Source of the DNA: Fontibacillus phaseoli
GTDB lineage: Bacteria > Bacillota > Bacilli > Paenibacillales > Paenibacillaceae
Assembly: GCF_003337355.1 (NCBI RefSeq)
Contig: NZ_QPJW01000001.1
Location: forward strand, 1,364,001 to 1,428,000
Length of the DNA stretch: 64,000 nucleotides
Direction of reading: 5' to 3'
Shown here: piece by piece, positions 17,728 to 28,348 of the stretch
Position numbering within the stretch: the stretch's first letter is position 1
How the letters are laid out: the number at the start of each line of letters is the position of its first letter
Translations under genes and position numbers: made by a program
The notes under the pieces: model-generated
Databases searched by the model: none
What the model was told of the DNA's origin: nothing
What the model saw: the letters and a program-made list of their open reading frames with translations, nothing else

Positions 17728-18072
17728 TCAAATCATCTTTGAGGCTACCTTTTGCTTTTGCGGTGCGTTTAGCAAGACGACTCCGCCAATAATCAAAATT
17801 AGGCCGATTGCAATCAACATGTTAAAAGGGTCACCCCAAACAAAAACTCCGATCATCGCGGTGATCGCCGTTCCTACCCCTGACCATATTCCATAAGCAA
17901 TGCTCAAGGGCAAGGTTTTTAGAGAAATAGACAAGAAGTAAAACGATAAGCCGAAACCCGCAATAACCCCCATAGAAGGAAGCAGGTTCGTAAACCCGTC
18001 CGACATTTTCAACATGTTTGTTCCAAATACTTCGCTTACGATGGCGATAACTAATGCCACATATCTATTCAT
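17728..18072 (-). CDS. Small multidrug resistance (SMR) efflux protein, 114 aa
   Basis: A four-helix SMR protein with the essential membrane Glu in AIVSEVFGTN (about residue 13) and the conserved P-L-S-I-A-Y-x-I-W-x-G-x-G motif. SMR proteins export cationic compounds by proton antiport in the cell membrane. GGGGGATT precedes the ATG at 18072. It follows a second, different SMR gene by 17 bases, so the two likely form a heterodimer of the EbrAB/YkkCD kind, with unknown substrate. Confidence 0.93.
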   Translation of the reverse strand: MNRYVALVIAIVSEVFGTNMLKMSDGFTNLLPSMGVIAGFGLSFYFLSISLKTLPLSIAYGIWSGVGTAITAMIGVFVWGDPFNMLIAIGLILIIGGVVLLNAPQKQKVASKMI

Positions 18073-18089
18073 AGCCAATCCCCCGTCGA

Positions 18090-18416
18090 TTAATGTGCGC
18101 TTCCGGCTAATTTCATTAGAACAACGCCAGATATGATCAGCAATATCCCGATTGCCCGTTTTAGGCCGAAGGCTTCCTTGTAAAATAAAACCCCGATCAT
18201 CGTCGTTAATGCCGTGCCGACCCCGGCCCAGATGGCATAAGCCGTACCAAGCTCAATAGACTTCAAGGCTACTGAAAGTGAATAAAATGCGATTCCGTAA
18301 CCAACAATTACACTAATTGTAGGCCAGATTTTTTTGAAGCCTTGGGATAGCTTTAGCATCGAACTCCCAAATCCTTCACTAAGAATAGCAATTATTAAAA
18401 ATAAATATGCGACCAT
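18090..18416 (-). CDS. Small multidrug resistance (SMR) efflux protein, 108 aa
   Basis: Four predicted helices, catalytic Glu in AILSEGFGSS (about residue 14), and the GTAYAIWAGVGTALTTMIGVL motif of SMR transporters. It is the first SMR subunit of the pair and lies 41 bases after the TetR gene on the same strand, so regulator and transporter appear to form one operon. Confidence 0.93.
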   Translation of the reverse strand: MVAYLFLIIAILSEGFGSSMLKLSQGFKKIWPTISVIVGYGIAFYSLSVALKSIELGTAYAIWAGVGTALTTMIGVLFYKEAFGLKRAIGILLIISGVVLMKLAGSAH

Positions 18417-18457
18417 GGTTTATCCTCACTTTTATCATATTAAATCATTGTAAAATC

Positions 18458-19027
18458 TCAAATATTATTATTTTCGGCTTCGGGCGAACCTGACATTTCC
18501 GATAAATACGCAATGACTTGTTGCTTCAAATCATCATTCAATTCCCCAACCCCGAATATTTCGGAAAACCACAAGCCATCGACGGCTAACCGAACAATCG
18601 TTGCTTTTACTTGATCGATTCCATCGTTCTCTATCTTTGCTTGCCAAAACGAATAGTGGTTCTTCAGTTTGCTCAATAAGTCGGGATTGGCAAAGAGTGA
18701 AGCGATAAGGGCTGCGTTAACTCCATCTTCCTCTTGTTTCTCGTCGAAAGTCGCATGTATGTAAGCCCGGCTCCACTTGCCCACTTCATTATCATCGTTA
18801 GTTGCTCGTTCATGAATATCAGAAAAGTATCGGTTTGTTGTTTCTTCCACCATCGCATTTATTAAAGCTTGTTTATTAGGAAAGTGGTGAAGCAATCCCC
18901 CTTTACTGATTCCCGCCTCTTTTGCAACGGCCTCAAGCGTCAGTTTTTCGGCACCCTGAGTTTTTACGATGAATAAAGCAGCGGCCAGCAACTGATTACG
19001 TTTAGAATTAATATTCAAATGATTCAC
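18458..19027 (-). CDS. TetR/AcrR family repressor of the SMR pair, 189 aa
   Basis: The N-terminal HTH is QLLAAALFIVKTQGAEKLTLEAVAKEAGISKGGLLHHFPNKQALINAMVE, a canonical TetR DNA-binding domain. The C-terminal part is helical and likely binds drug. It heads the operon with the two SMR genes and has a palindromic operator 15 bases upstream of its start, so it most likely represses itself and the efflux pair. Confidence 0.92.
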   Translation of the reverse strand: MNHLNINSKRNQLLAAALFIVKTQGAEKLTLEAVAKEAGISKGGLLHHFPNKQALINAMVEETTNRYFSDIHERATNDDNEVGKWSRAYIHATFDEKQEEDGVNAALIASLFANPDLLSKLKNHYSFWQAKIENDGIDQVKATIVRLAVDGLWFSEIFGVGELNDDLKQQVIAYLSEMSGSPEAENNNI

Positions 19028-19041
19028 CCCTAATTTAGTAT

Positions 19042-19055
19042 ACCGTCTGGACGGT
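19042..19055. promoter_or_regulatory. TetR operator upstream of the TetR-SMR operon
   Basis: ACCGTC-TG-GACGGT is a perfect inverted repeat with a 2-bp centre, embedded in the AT-rich promoter region 15-30 bases upstream of the TetR gene. Its form resembles known AcrR/QacR-type operators. Confidence 0.7.
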
Positions 19056-19205
19056 TTTTATTCAAGTTTTATTCAAACGATCCAAGGCGAAAATGGATTT
19101 TTTATAAGATATATCATTTGTCATAGTCTGAATCATCGATAAAAAAGATAATTTAAACCGATAATATTTTTTTATAACTAAAACATGAGAAAAGAAGGCT
19201 CGGAG

Positions 19206-20078
19206 ATGAATCGAAATCCATACGCAGCACTCATCGGTAAACCGATCAAAGCTTCACTCAAACCTGCACAAGAGGTTGGAGTAATTCTCTTGTCCGCCCT
19301 GCTAGTGGCGGCTGGGCTTAATCTGTTCCTGATTCCACATCAGCTTTTGTCCGGCGGGGTAACGGGGGTAGCGTCCATTATCGGTTATATCACCGGGTGG
19401 AATATATCCATTGTGTATTTTTTGCTTAATGTCCCGCTCATCCTCTGGGGCTGGAAGGCGGTCGGACGGAGATATATCGTTTATAGCTGCATCTCGGTCG
19501 TCGGTACGACTTGGTTTATGGCCATTATTCCCGTCGTTCAAGTAACTAAAGACCCTATTCTCGCTGCGGTATTCGGCGGCATCATCTCGGCGGGAGGCAT
19601 CGGGTTCTCGCTGCGAGTCGGCGGTTCTACTGGCGGGTTCGATATCCTCGGCTCCATCGTAACGCGCACCCGGGACATTGCCATGGGAAACATCCTGTTT
19701 ATTATGAACGGCATCGTAATTTTGGCACTCGGCTTTTTCCGCAGCTGGGATCTGGCGCTTTACTCCATGCTGTCCACGTTCGTCAAAGGTAAAGTGGTCG
19801 ACATGATTCATGTCGGGCATATCAAGGTTACCTGCTTCATCATTACTAAAGAAAAAGACAAGATGCTTTGTCAGTTGCGGAAGCTGCACCATGGGATCAC
19901 CTGTATCCATTCGGAGGGCGGGTACAGCGAGCAAGAAAATTACACGCTCATGACCGTAACGACCCGTTATGAACTGGCGGCCGTTCGGAAAACGGTGGTT
20001 CAAACCGACCCTAGCGCATTTATGAATGTGGTGCAGTGCACCGAAATAGTCGGTCGTTTTGCACGGCCAAAGATTTAG
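19206..20078 (+). CDS. YitT family membrane protein with DUF2179 domain, 290 aa
   Basis: Five to six membrane helices (about residues 20-190) with the family motif LLSGGVTGVASIIGYITG and GGSTGGFDILGSI, followed by a cytosolic DUF2179 domain (ITKEKDKMLCQLRKLHHGIT...MTVTTRYELAAVRKTVVQTDPSAFMNV). Function of YitT proteins is not established. AGAAGG at 19194-19199 supports the ATG at 19206; an ATG at 19185 also exists in frame. It is monocistronic, with a terminator downstream. Confidence 0.92.
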   Translation: MNRNPYAALIGKPIKASLKPAQEVGVILLSALLVAAGLNLFLIPHQLLSGGVTGVASIIGYITGWNISIVYFLLNVPLILWGWKAVGRRYIVYSCISVVGTTWFMAIIPVVQVTKDPILAAVFGGIISAGGIGFSLRVGGSTGGFDILGSIVTRTRDIAMGNILFIMNGIVILALGFFRSWDLALYSMLSTFVKGKVVDMIHVGHIKVTCFIITKEKDKMLCQLRKLHHGITCIHSEGGYSEQENYTLMTVTTRYELAAVRKTVVQTDPSAFMNVVQCTEIVGRFARPKI

Positions 20079-20135
20079 GCCTTAGGTTTGGAAATCAAAT
20101 TTCAAGTTTATTATAGAAAAACAACTTTCTATAGC

Positions 20136-20182
20136 CAATCAGGTTAGCCAAGGATTCCTCTACGCTTGCCTGATTGTTTTAT
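20136..20182 (+). terminator. Intrinsic terminator of the YitT gene
   Basis: CAATCAGG (20136-20143) pairs with CCTGATTG (20169-20176), followed by TTTTATT. Confidence 0.7.
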
Positions 20183-20231
20183 TATTCGATAATATTCTGA
20201 TTTGATTTAACAACCGAGCCTTTTACGATAA

Positions 20232-21719
<1,488 letters not shown>

Positions 21720-21745
21720 CTGATTGGTAAATACAGTATTAAAAG

Positions 21746-21797
21746 AAGCAGCGGCGGACCAAGACTGGATAAATAAAGTCTTAGACTGCCGCTGCTT
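21746..21797 (+). terminator. Terminator-like hairpin after the GH1 gene
   Basis: AAGCAGCGGC (21746-21755) pairs perfectly with GCCGCTGCTT (21788-21797), with an inner AAGACT/AGTCTT stem. The following T-run is weak (TTTCATTC). Confidence 0.65.
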
Positions 21798-21935
21798 TCA
21801 TTCAACTAACGTTATTTTAGCATGTTGCTCAAAGGTGGTTAAAGCCAATATATTGAACTAACTTATCCGTTAGTGCATCAAAGACCACTGATCAATCCCA
21901 TCGGCAGCCTCGTTTTGTTGGATTATTGAGCTTTT

Positions 21936-22790
21936 TTACGGAACTGTATTACTGATCTCCATTAGAAAACCGTTCTTCGATGCTGTATCAATTAACTGTA
22001 ATATACCTAGAAGTGCTTTGTGGTTAAACATATACCATTGGTTTTCATTCGCTTCATAAATCAAAACCTCGGGGTCCTGGTCCTCGTCAAATGATTGAAC
22101 TAAAGTATAAATATCAAAGCGTTTTATGCTGTTCCCTTCTTGGTCTAAAAAGTCATATTGTCCAACTTTATAGTAGTAGCCAGGTGGGAGGTTACTACGC
22201 CAGGAGTAATTAGTAGGTGCTTCGATCTTCTTGCCTTTGTTTTCTACAAAAATATTATATATCGCTTCATTATAGGTATTCCCATTGATTTGATTTACTA
22301 CGCCGCCCAAAATCATGTGTTGTTCTTCTTGCAATGCTTTCACTTTTACACCATCGATGACCAATGGCTTGGTTTCGACAGTTACTGCAAAGTTGCTGTA
22401 ACTGACATTGCAACCAAACGTCTCTGCAATAAAACGAAGTGGAACCATGATCCGATTATTCTTTAGATATGGTTTGGCATCAAACGGCACCGTTTTTCCA
22501 TTTTTCACTACTGTATGGCTATTCAGTTGTAATATTACCTCCACATTGCTTTTTGTGAGCACGACTTCCGAATCCGACCACTTGACCGTAGCTCCCAAAT
22601 TTTCACTAATCACACGCAGGGGTACCATGGTTCGGCTGTTCTTAATTTCGGGACTTACATCGGAGGAAATTGCCATCGGTTTGCCATCGATTTGATTTTT
22701 CATAAGTATTTTTACGGGTTCGGCGGCGTAAGCGGATGATGCGAAAATCATCATGCTCAGCACAGCAACTGCTGTGATCAGCTTCTTCAA
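21936..22790 (-). CDS. Secreted protein with copper amine oxidase N-terminal-like (stalk) domain, 284 aa
   Basis: A TTG start at 22790 follows AAGGAG by 9 bases. The N-terminus is a signal peptide (MKKLITAVAVLSMMIFASSAYA, cleavage after AYA). Two copies of the Cu_amine_oxidN1 half-motif follow: NSRTMVPLRVISENLGATVKW and NNRIMVPLRFIAETFGCNVSY. This domain, common in Paenibacillus exported proteins, has no known catalytic role. The C-terminal 150 residues are unassigned and rich in aromatic residues. Confidence 0.9.
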   Translation of the reverse strand: MKKLITAVAVLSMMIFASSAYAAEPVKILMKNQIDGKPMAISSDVSPEIKNSRTMVPLRVISENLGATVKWSDSEVVLTKSNVEVILQLNSHTVVKNGKTVPFDAKPYLKNNRIMVPLRFIAETFGCNVSYSNFAVTVETKPLVIDGVKVKALQEEQHMILGGVVNQINGNTYNEAIYNIFVENKGKKIEAPTNYSWRSNLPPGYYYKVGQYDFLDQEGNSIKRFDIYTLVQSFDEDQDPEVLIYEANENQWYMFNHKALLGILQLIDTASKNGFLMEISNTVP

Positions 22791-23016
22791 AACGACCACT
22801 CCTTATTTTATGTATTATTATAGTAAGTCGAGAGATATTTGTAATTCTCAAATTATACCATAATACAAGCATTTTCCTAAACTAATTCCGGAAATTTCGG
22901 AGGTACAAATGCTATTTGTGTTTTTGATGGCTGGTGCTCAAATCCGACGGCAACAAGATTAACAAGGGCCTGATCAAAGAAATGCTGCCAATTTGTTTGA
23001 CGCTGCTAACACCGAA

Positions 23017-23037
23017 AGCCCGCGCCGAACGCGGGCT
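23017..23037 (-). terminator. Hairpin terminator after the DUF6138-like gene
   Basis: AGCCCGCG (23017-23024) and CGCGGGCT (23030-23037) form a GC-rich stem with a 5-base loop; on the minus strand TTTCGG follows. It lies 18 bases past the stop codon at 23055. The remaining 22791-23054 shows nothing clear. Confidence 0.65.
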
Positions 23038-23054
23038 CACTTCGTCTACACATA

Positions 23055-24716
23055 TTAACCCCAGAGTGCCAGAAGTTGTTCCAATTCTTCCTTTAAGGGC
23101 GACTGTGATTTTCGGGCCGCTCCGGCAAGCTTGTCCGAACTCTTAAACAGTCGGTACAGTACAAGCTCACGTTCATGATCCTTCTTCCCTTTCAGCACAT
23201 CGACAAGCGCGCCTGCAAGCTCGGGATCGTCGATGGTTTCATTTTTTACATACTTCCCTTCCTCGTTGCCACCGAGCAAAATGGAAACCAATACCGGCAT
23301 TTTCTCCGCTGTCAGACCGTGGGCATCTATGAATGCCTCCGCATAATCATCTTGCACCATTTGATGCTCTGTATCCACCAGTTCCATATAGCGGCCGACT
23401 AACGGATAATAAGACTCACTGTATAAACCGAGGCCCATCACTGCGTAAGTTCCCGGCATTACTGATTTTTCTCCTGGCTCTACATCCCCGTACCACGCAA
23501 ACTCTTCCATGACGGTATCCGCGTATTCCGCAAGCTTGGGAAAAAGAGCCGGATAGGTGAGCGCATTAGCAAAAAACTGGTGGAGCTTCGACTTCGCCAG
23601 TTTTTTCAAAGGGAGAAAATGCTTTTGGCTGCTCTTCAGCTTCAAGCTGTAGCTTTTAGAGAACCCTTGCCGCAAAAGATGGATGATATAATCCAAGGCT
23701 TCTCCGTAAGCCGCCTCTTCTTCCGATAGAATCCGGACTTCGATCAGCTGAGTGACGTCGTTGTTGCTGCATTCCACCCGTTCACTCCGAAAGGTATTCG
23801 CAAATTTTCCGCTGCCGATCTTCAGGTAATCCGCTGCCCGCTGTGAACCCAACTTGACTGCAAGTTCCAGATACTTTTTACGGTTATCCGGTTCGGTAAA
23901 TCCGATCTGTAGGGCGATATAAAGGAAGAAATCCATTTCTCCTTCATCAACTACTTGGCGGTCCTCCTCCTTCAAAATCCACTCGAATCCATAATCGCCG
24001 GAAGGAACAAAATACTGCGGCAGAAAATGTTCTTGAGCCCAGGTATTGAAGGCTGATGTATACTGCCTGATCCACTCGTTCTTTCGTTTCCGGCTCATAT
24101 TCAATTTATCCAAAAGCCTCCGGATCAAAGGCTCAATAACTTCCTCCTCCTGTTTCATCAAATCCGGATTGACCAAATGACGGGCGAAGAAGAACATGTC
24201 ATTATCATTCGGCAGCACAGGAAGATCGGCGAGAATCTTGGATTGAATAAAATGCTCCAACGATTGTTGGAGTTGGTGCAGCTTAGATTCATTTAACAAG
24301 TTTCGGTGAAGGGATATTCGGGATCGCTCCCGCTCAAATTCAAACACGACTTCAAACCGGTAATCGAAAAAAAGCGGACCGAGTTCCTCCGATCTGAACA
24401 GTTGATCCATCCGTTCGCACAAAGCAGGAAATACCTCCTCCGTCAGCTGTTCGTCGGTCAATTCCGCGATATATGGCCCTGCTTCGATTTTATAAGAGTC
24501 GTCGCTCCAGGAGAAAGGTTCGTACACATCGATATGAAGCCGCCCTTGCGACCAGTTCGTTTTACCTTTTCGCCAGGCCACCCGAAGATAATTCATGATT
24601 CCGGCTTGCAGCCTGCTTTGATTCTTCAATTCGCGTATTCTTTTGCTCTCCTTAACGTAAATCGCCATAACTTCATCCCATATATCCTTCAAGAAAACTT
24701 CCGAAACCTGGTCCAT
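23055..24716 (-). CDS. Large cytosolic protein resembling DUF6138, 553 aa
   Basis: The protein is soluble, acidic and almost entirely helical by composition, with charged heptad-like segments. The overall pattern (LKDIWDEVMAIYVKESKRI..., ...FFFARHLVNPDLM..., ...YLELAVKLGSQRAADYLKIGSG...) fits my recollection of the Bacillales DUF6138 family, whose function is unknown. GGAGG supports the ATG at 24716. It lies 28 bases after an ankyrin/DUF4274 gene on the same strand, so they probably form an operon. Such proteins often occur in accessory islands with immunity-type genes. Confidence 0.7.
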   Translation of the reverse strand: MDQVSEVFLKDIWDEVMAIYVKESKRIRELKNQSRLQAGIMNYLRVAWRKGKTNWSQGRLHIDVYEPFSWSDDSYKIEAGPYIAELTDEQLTEEVFPALCERMDQLFRSEELGPLFFDYRFEVVFEFERERSRISLHRNLLNESKLHQLQQSLEHFIQSKILADLPVLPNDNDMFFFARHLVNPDLMKQEEEVIEPLIRRLLDKLNMSRKRKNEWIRQYTSAFNTWAQEHFLPQYFVPSGDYGFEWILKEEDRQVVDEGEMDFFLYIALQIGFTEPDNRKKYLELAVKLGSQRAADYLKIGSGKFANTFRSERVECSNNDVTQLIEVRILSEEEAAYGEALDYIIHLLRQGFSKSYSLKLKSSQKHFLPLKKLAKSKLHQFFANALTYPALFPKLAEYADTVMEEFAWYGDVEPGEKSVMPGTYAVMGLGLYSESYYPLVGRYMELVDTEHQMVQDDYAEAFIDAHGLTAEKMPVLVSILLGGNEEGKYVKNETIDDPELAGALVDVLKGKKDHERELVLYRLFKSSDKLAGAARKSQSPLKEELEQLLALWG

Positions 24717-24744
24717 TCTCAAAACCTCCCGTTCAATATAAGCT

Positions 24745-25452
24745 TTAAGCTGGATAAATCTGTTCCAATCTTTCCTTCAACCCTGCGGCAAGCTCCTTCC
24801 ATCCCTTTCTCTCCGCCGTGGCGGCCGGCTGCGTCCCGTCTTGCTCCAACCAGTAATCTCCATCAAGCAAATCGTACATATCGAGCATAGTAATTTCCAT
24901 AAGGGCCGGGTTCCGGTATGCGCATAACATCGGCTCCGGCCCATCGTCCCAGTTATAGCCGTTCACAACCGCATGCAGAAGCACAGGAGAGTCCAAGGAG
25001 ACGATCTTTTTGCAGATGTTTTCCTGTAATTCATCATATAAAATATCGTCAACAATCTCGTCCTCTTCCCGCAATAAAGTAAGACGTACCGCCCCCTTGG
25101 TTTTGAGCAGCATGTCGGCGATTCCCTTGTTCCCGCGGGCCGCATTCCAAGCCGTTGCCAAAATGCCTTGCGGGGAATCCAGCCTGACCCCGGCTTCAAG
25201 CAATTTTGCGATGGCTTCCTTTTGTTTGAATTTGACCGCCTTTTTGAGCGCCGTATCCCGTAGTTTATCTTCTGCCTCCAAGTCTGCTCCTTCCCTTATT
25301 AAAAGTTCAATCGCATGAATCGGCATTCGATTCGTTATAAACAGCATCAACGGTGTCCGTCCACGATCATCCCGCTCATTCGCATCCAACTCGGCCACGG
25401 CGGTTCGAACTGCTTCAATGTCTTTTGACCTGCTGATTTCCGTCCAATTCAC
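24745..25452 (-). CDS. Ankyrin-repeat protein with C-terminal DUF4274-like domain, 235 aa
   Basis: Residues 1-125 contain about three ankyrin repeats (DDRGRTPLMLFITNRMPIHAIELLIREGADLEAEDKLRDTALKKAVKFKQKEAIAKLLEAGV). Residues about 150-210 (SPVLLHAVVNGYNWDDGPEPMLCAYRNPALMEITMLDMYDLLDGDYWL) match the DUF4274 pattern. AAGGAGG is 9 bases before the GTG at 25452, chosen over the longer frame to 25491. Ankyrin/DUF4274 proteins often lie in polymorphic-toxin immunity clusters. Predicted cytosolic. Confidence 0.82.
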   Translation of the reverse strand: MNWTEISRSKDIEAVRTAVAELDANERDDRGRTPLMLFITNRMPIHAIELLIREGADLEAEDKLRDTALKKAVKFKQKEAIAKLLEAGVRLDSPQGILATAWNAARGNKGIADMLLKTKGAVRLTLLREEDEIVDDILYDELQENICKKIVSLDSPVLLHAVVNGYNWDDGPEPMLCAYRNPALMEITMLDMYDLLDGDYWLEQDGTQPAATAERKGWKELAAGLKERLEQIYPA

Positions 25453-25612
25453 AACTGGCTCCCTCCTTTTGCTAATCCGCATTATAATCAAGAAACGTTA
25501 ACTATATTAACTATCCTGCCTGATTAATCCTCAATCTCTCTTATTCAGCCTTGAGGAACAGTGATCAGTCAATTAAAATGAATTCAGAATAAGTAGAAAA
25601 GGAGTCTTCAAC

Positions 25613-26332
25613 ATGGCCCGACGCAGAAAGAAACGTGATTCGTCCCTTCCTCTTAAGTTCCCGACCACCTACGAAAATAAAGGGTATGCGAAGGATACGT
25701 TTGCGAAATATCTGGTGCTATATCCGGCAGCATCTATCCGCTTCCATTCGGCCTTGCTGGTGTGCTTCATGTTGAATGTCTTCGTCTTGATTCCGGTCTT
25801 GGGAAATCCGTATCAGACTCTATACGCCTACATCTTGATACCGCCCCTGGCAGCCATGAATCTTTGGGCCTTGGCGCTTATCTTGCAGCCTCGCCGTTTG
25901 CAGCTGAATTATGTATTGTTCCGCGGGAGCTTCGGTGTAACGGCTGCGCTCAGCTTCATGATTACGAATCTAAAGTTTGCCTACGGCATGCTAGGCTTGG
26001 TAAGCCCTTGGTATGGGATTCTGTCCTTTGTATTCTGTTTCATTGGCTTTTTCTGCTATGCCAAGGCGCATATTCAAAAACTGAAGTCGCCGCCGGAGTC
26101 CAGGAAAAACCAAAGCAGTCGCAGAAACGGTTATTCCACCGCTTCAATGATTTCAGCCGCTGCGGGATTGGGCTGCCTAGCAGCTAACCTTTCTTTGGGT
26201 TTTGCCACTCAGCAAATGGTTGCCGTGGTGCTCATGTGCGTTTATACCCTGCTTACTTTCGTACTCTTTCATTTTATTATGGATCTTCACCGCTATTATT
26301 GGCTCAATAAGTGTAGGCACCTGCGAGGATGA
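25613..26332 (+). CDS. Hypothetical membrane protein, 239 aa
   Basis: AAAAGGAG precedes the ATG by 10 bases. A basic N-terminus (RRRKKR) is followed by about six membrane helices (around residues 45-65, 72-90, 100-122, 125-150, 180-200, 205-228) with a basic cytosolic loop at 150-172. I do not recognise the family. It is divergent from the ankyrin gene and its stop codon lies within a long inverted repeat. Confidence 0.75.
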   Translation: MARRRKKRDSSLPLKFPTTYENKGYAKDTFAKYLVLYPAASIRFHSALLVCFMLNVFVLIPVLGNPYQTLYAYILIPPLAAMNLWALALILQPRRLQLNYVLFRGSFGVTAALSFMITNLKFAYGMLGLVSPWYGILSFVFCFIGFFCYAKAHIQKLKSPPESRKNQSSRRNGYSTASMISAAAGLGCLAANLSLGFATQQMVAVVLMCVYTLLTFVLFHFIMDLHRYYWLNKCRHLRG

Positions 26333-26363
26333 AGGCATCGTTCGCCGATAAATCATCCTCGCA
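26322..26363 (+). terminator. Inverted repeat overlapping the stop codon of the membrane-protein gene
   Basis: TGCGAGGATGA (26322-26332, including the TGA stop) pairs perfectly with TCATCCTCGCA (26353-26363). The 11-bp stem could slow or end transcription, but no T-run follows. Confidence 0.4.
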
Positions 26364-26388
26364 TCGGCCCGCTTGAGAAGCTCGCCTC

Positions 26389-26527
26389 AATTCCTGCAAT
26401 AATACAGGATTTTTATCGATATACGGTTATTACATGTTAAATTGCTGCAAAATTACAGGTTTTAGGTTAGAAAACTCTCATTTCGTAGGAATATAAACAG
26501 AATTCCTGCATAATAGATGTAATTTTA
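26389..26527. repeat. Three imperfect intergenic direct repeats, about 25 bp each
   Basis: Units at 26389-26415, 26440-26464 and 26501-26527 share the pattern AATTCCTGCAAAATTACAGG followed by a T-rich tail, with a few mismatches each. Each unit contains a CTG...CAG-like dyad. Spacing is 51 and 61 bases. They occupy the otherwise empty gap between two genes and look like a dispersed intergenic repeat family of the genome; that part is inference. Confidence 0.55.
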
Positions 26528-26567
26528 TTTTCGGTGTACAGCCATCACATTGAATAAATTGCCCACT

Positions 26568-28273
26568 TCACTTCGATGCATAGTTTAAAATGATCGCTTC
26601 CCCGGCAACTTCGTCATAAGCAATCCACAATTCATCACCCGGCTCGATACCGTAGATTGGCTCAATAGTCTGACGGATTCGGTACTCGTTTCCAGCACGT
26701 TCTGCGGTGATCTCCGCCAACGGCCGTTCGCCAAGTGTTCCGGCAAAATGGACGGACACGACTTTGGCTGCTCCCTGCTTCCCTTTTCGCAGAGCAACTT
26801 CCTTCCTGTAGTCGTATTTTCTCATGGTAACCGGGATGACCGTTCCTGCTTTGACGGGCAACCCTTTCGGCACAAATAGGCTGTTGATCTTGCGGATCGA
26901 CTCAGCTCCCTCGGAAATGATGATTTCAAGGATCATAAGTTGCCGACTCCCGACCGTCACCGGGTATCCCTCAGCGGTAATCACTTCGCCTTCAAGCGTA
27001 ATTTGCTCCGACTCCGCAAAACCGGCGCTAACCTTCCCATAGCTATGAATTCTCGCCATACCTTGGATCAATACCAGATTCGCGCGTTCGCCGACGCGGT
27101 ATTCAAACCCGGGAGGCTGCACAACCGGAAGGCATAATCGCGGCCCTCGGCCTTAAAATGCAGCTGCAGCGCCCGACCGCGGTTAATTGTGCCCAAAGCC
27201 TCGATGCGGCTCAACACCGCGTCTTTGATGAGGTCCGGCTTCGGTTGTTCCCGGACATCCTCCCCGGTAACAAACACGGCTTTATGCTTCTTCCGGTTAT
27301 AGCTGATGAGCACCGAATCGCCGATTTTAATGTCATTCAAAAATGAAATGACTTTCTTGATCGACACTTCTTTCATCTGGCCTTCATCCTCAAACCGGAC
27401 GGTAAACCGTACCAGCGGCATATCGTTGACGTACGTGCCCGTCTCCTCCATCCGAAGGATCGTACCCGGAAGCTGCCGTCCCTGAGAGATCTTTCGGGTT
27501 TTCGATTTCTTCGCCATCAGAGGAAGCATGATGAGCGCAAGGATGGACAATATCGGGATAAGAAGCCAAATCACCCAATTGAGGATGAGCGGACCTCCCT
27601 CTTTGACGTAATTCCAGAAGCTTTGCAGCGACATGACATTCTCGCCTTTCCCGATCAGCCAACCTTCAACCTGTTCTCCAGTCAGGACCTTGACGTCTTG
27701 GGTATCCAAATTGAGCGACCCGGAAGCGGCTTGTTCCCGTTCCGTGAAGTAAAGCATATTGCTTTCCGGTTCCTTGAAAAACGAGGTTTCTTCATTTGCT
27801 AGATCCTCGTACGAAAGCTGTCCCAGAAGATTAGTAGCATCGATGAATTTCCCGGTCTTCTCATTGTACAGATAGCCCAGCACGGTACCGTTCAATTCAT
27901 CTTCCGTCGTGGATCCGGCGATCAGCACCTCCTGATCATTCAGCAGGAATACGCGTGCTTGATAGACAGGTTTAGGTGTAGGGACTTCAGGTCCCCAGTT
28001 CCCCGTGAATATTGGTGCGCAGATTTACCTTTTTGATTAATGTCCCGGATACCGCATCAAACAAATAAGCCGTGGTATAACCTCCGTCGTTTTTATCGGA
28101 CACCCCGACCAGCCTTTTTCCCTCGTCTATCATATAAATGCCGGTCAGGGACGGGAGATGATCATCGATATTTTTGATATAACCTCTGTAATCGTTCCAA
28201 ACCAGACCGCTTAAAAAGATTGCCGGAATAAAAAATACCAGGTTGCAATAATTAAGGATCGTAGTTTTTTCAT
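26568..28273 (-). pseudogene. Frameshifted membrane protein gene, about 565 codons
   Basis: A gene starting at ATG 28273 (AAGGAGGAG upstream) is broken by three apparent frame changes. They lie near 28245 (…LIIAT then NLVFFIPAIFLSGL in another frame), near 27990-28010 (…NIHGELGT stop, then PEVPTPKPVYQARVFLL), and near 27120 (…GRDYAFRL then VQPPGFEYRVGERANLV). Joined, the frames give a membrane anchor, a PQQ-like extracellular part (YLFDAVSGTLIKK, YLYNEKTGKFID), a second membrane helix (about 27560) and a cytosolic DUF3592-like beta domain (GTILRMEETGTYVNDMPLVRFTVRFE). Surviving open pieces are 27068-27928 and 26568-27122. Sequencing error cannot be excluded. Confidence 0.75.
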
Positions 28274-28348
28274 TCAGCTTTCTCCTCCTTCAAAGCACAA
28301 AACCACAAACTTTCTGGTCAAAGATATGCTTTCTCAAGCATGGGAATC

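Noticed and set aside
19302..20003. 233-codon minus-strand frame over the YitT gene
   Set aside because: Shadow of a clear membrane protein gene; composition is Asp/Arg-rich and unlike its neighbours.
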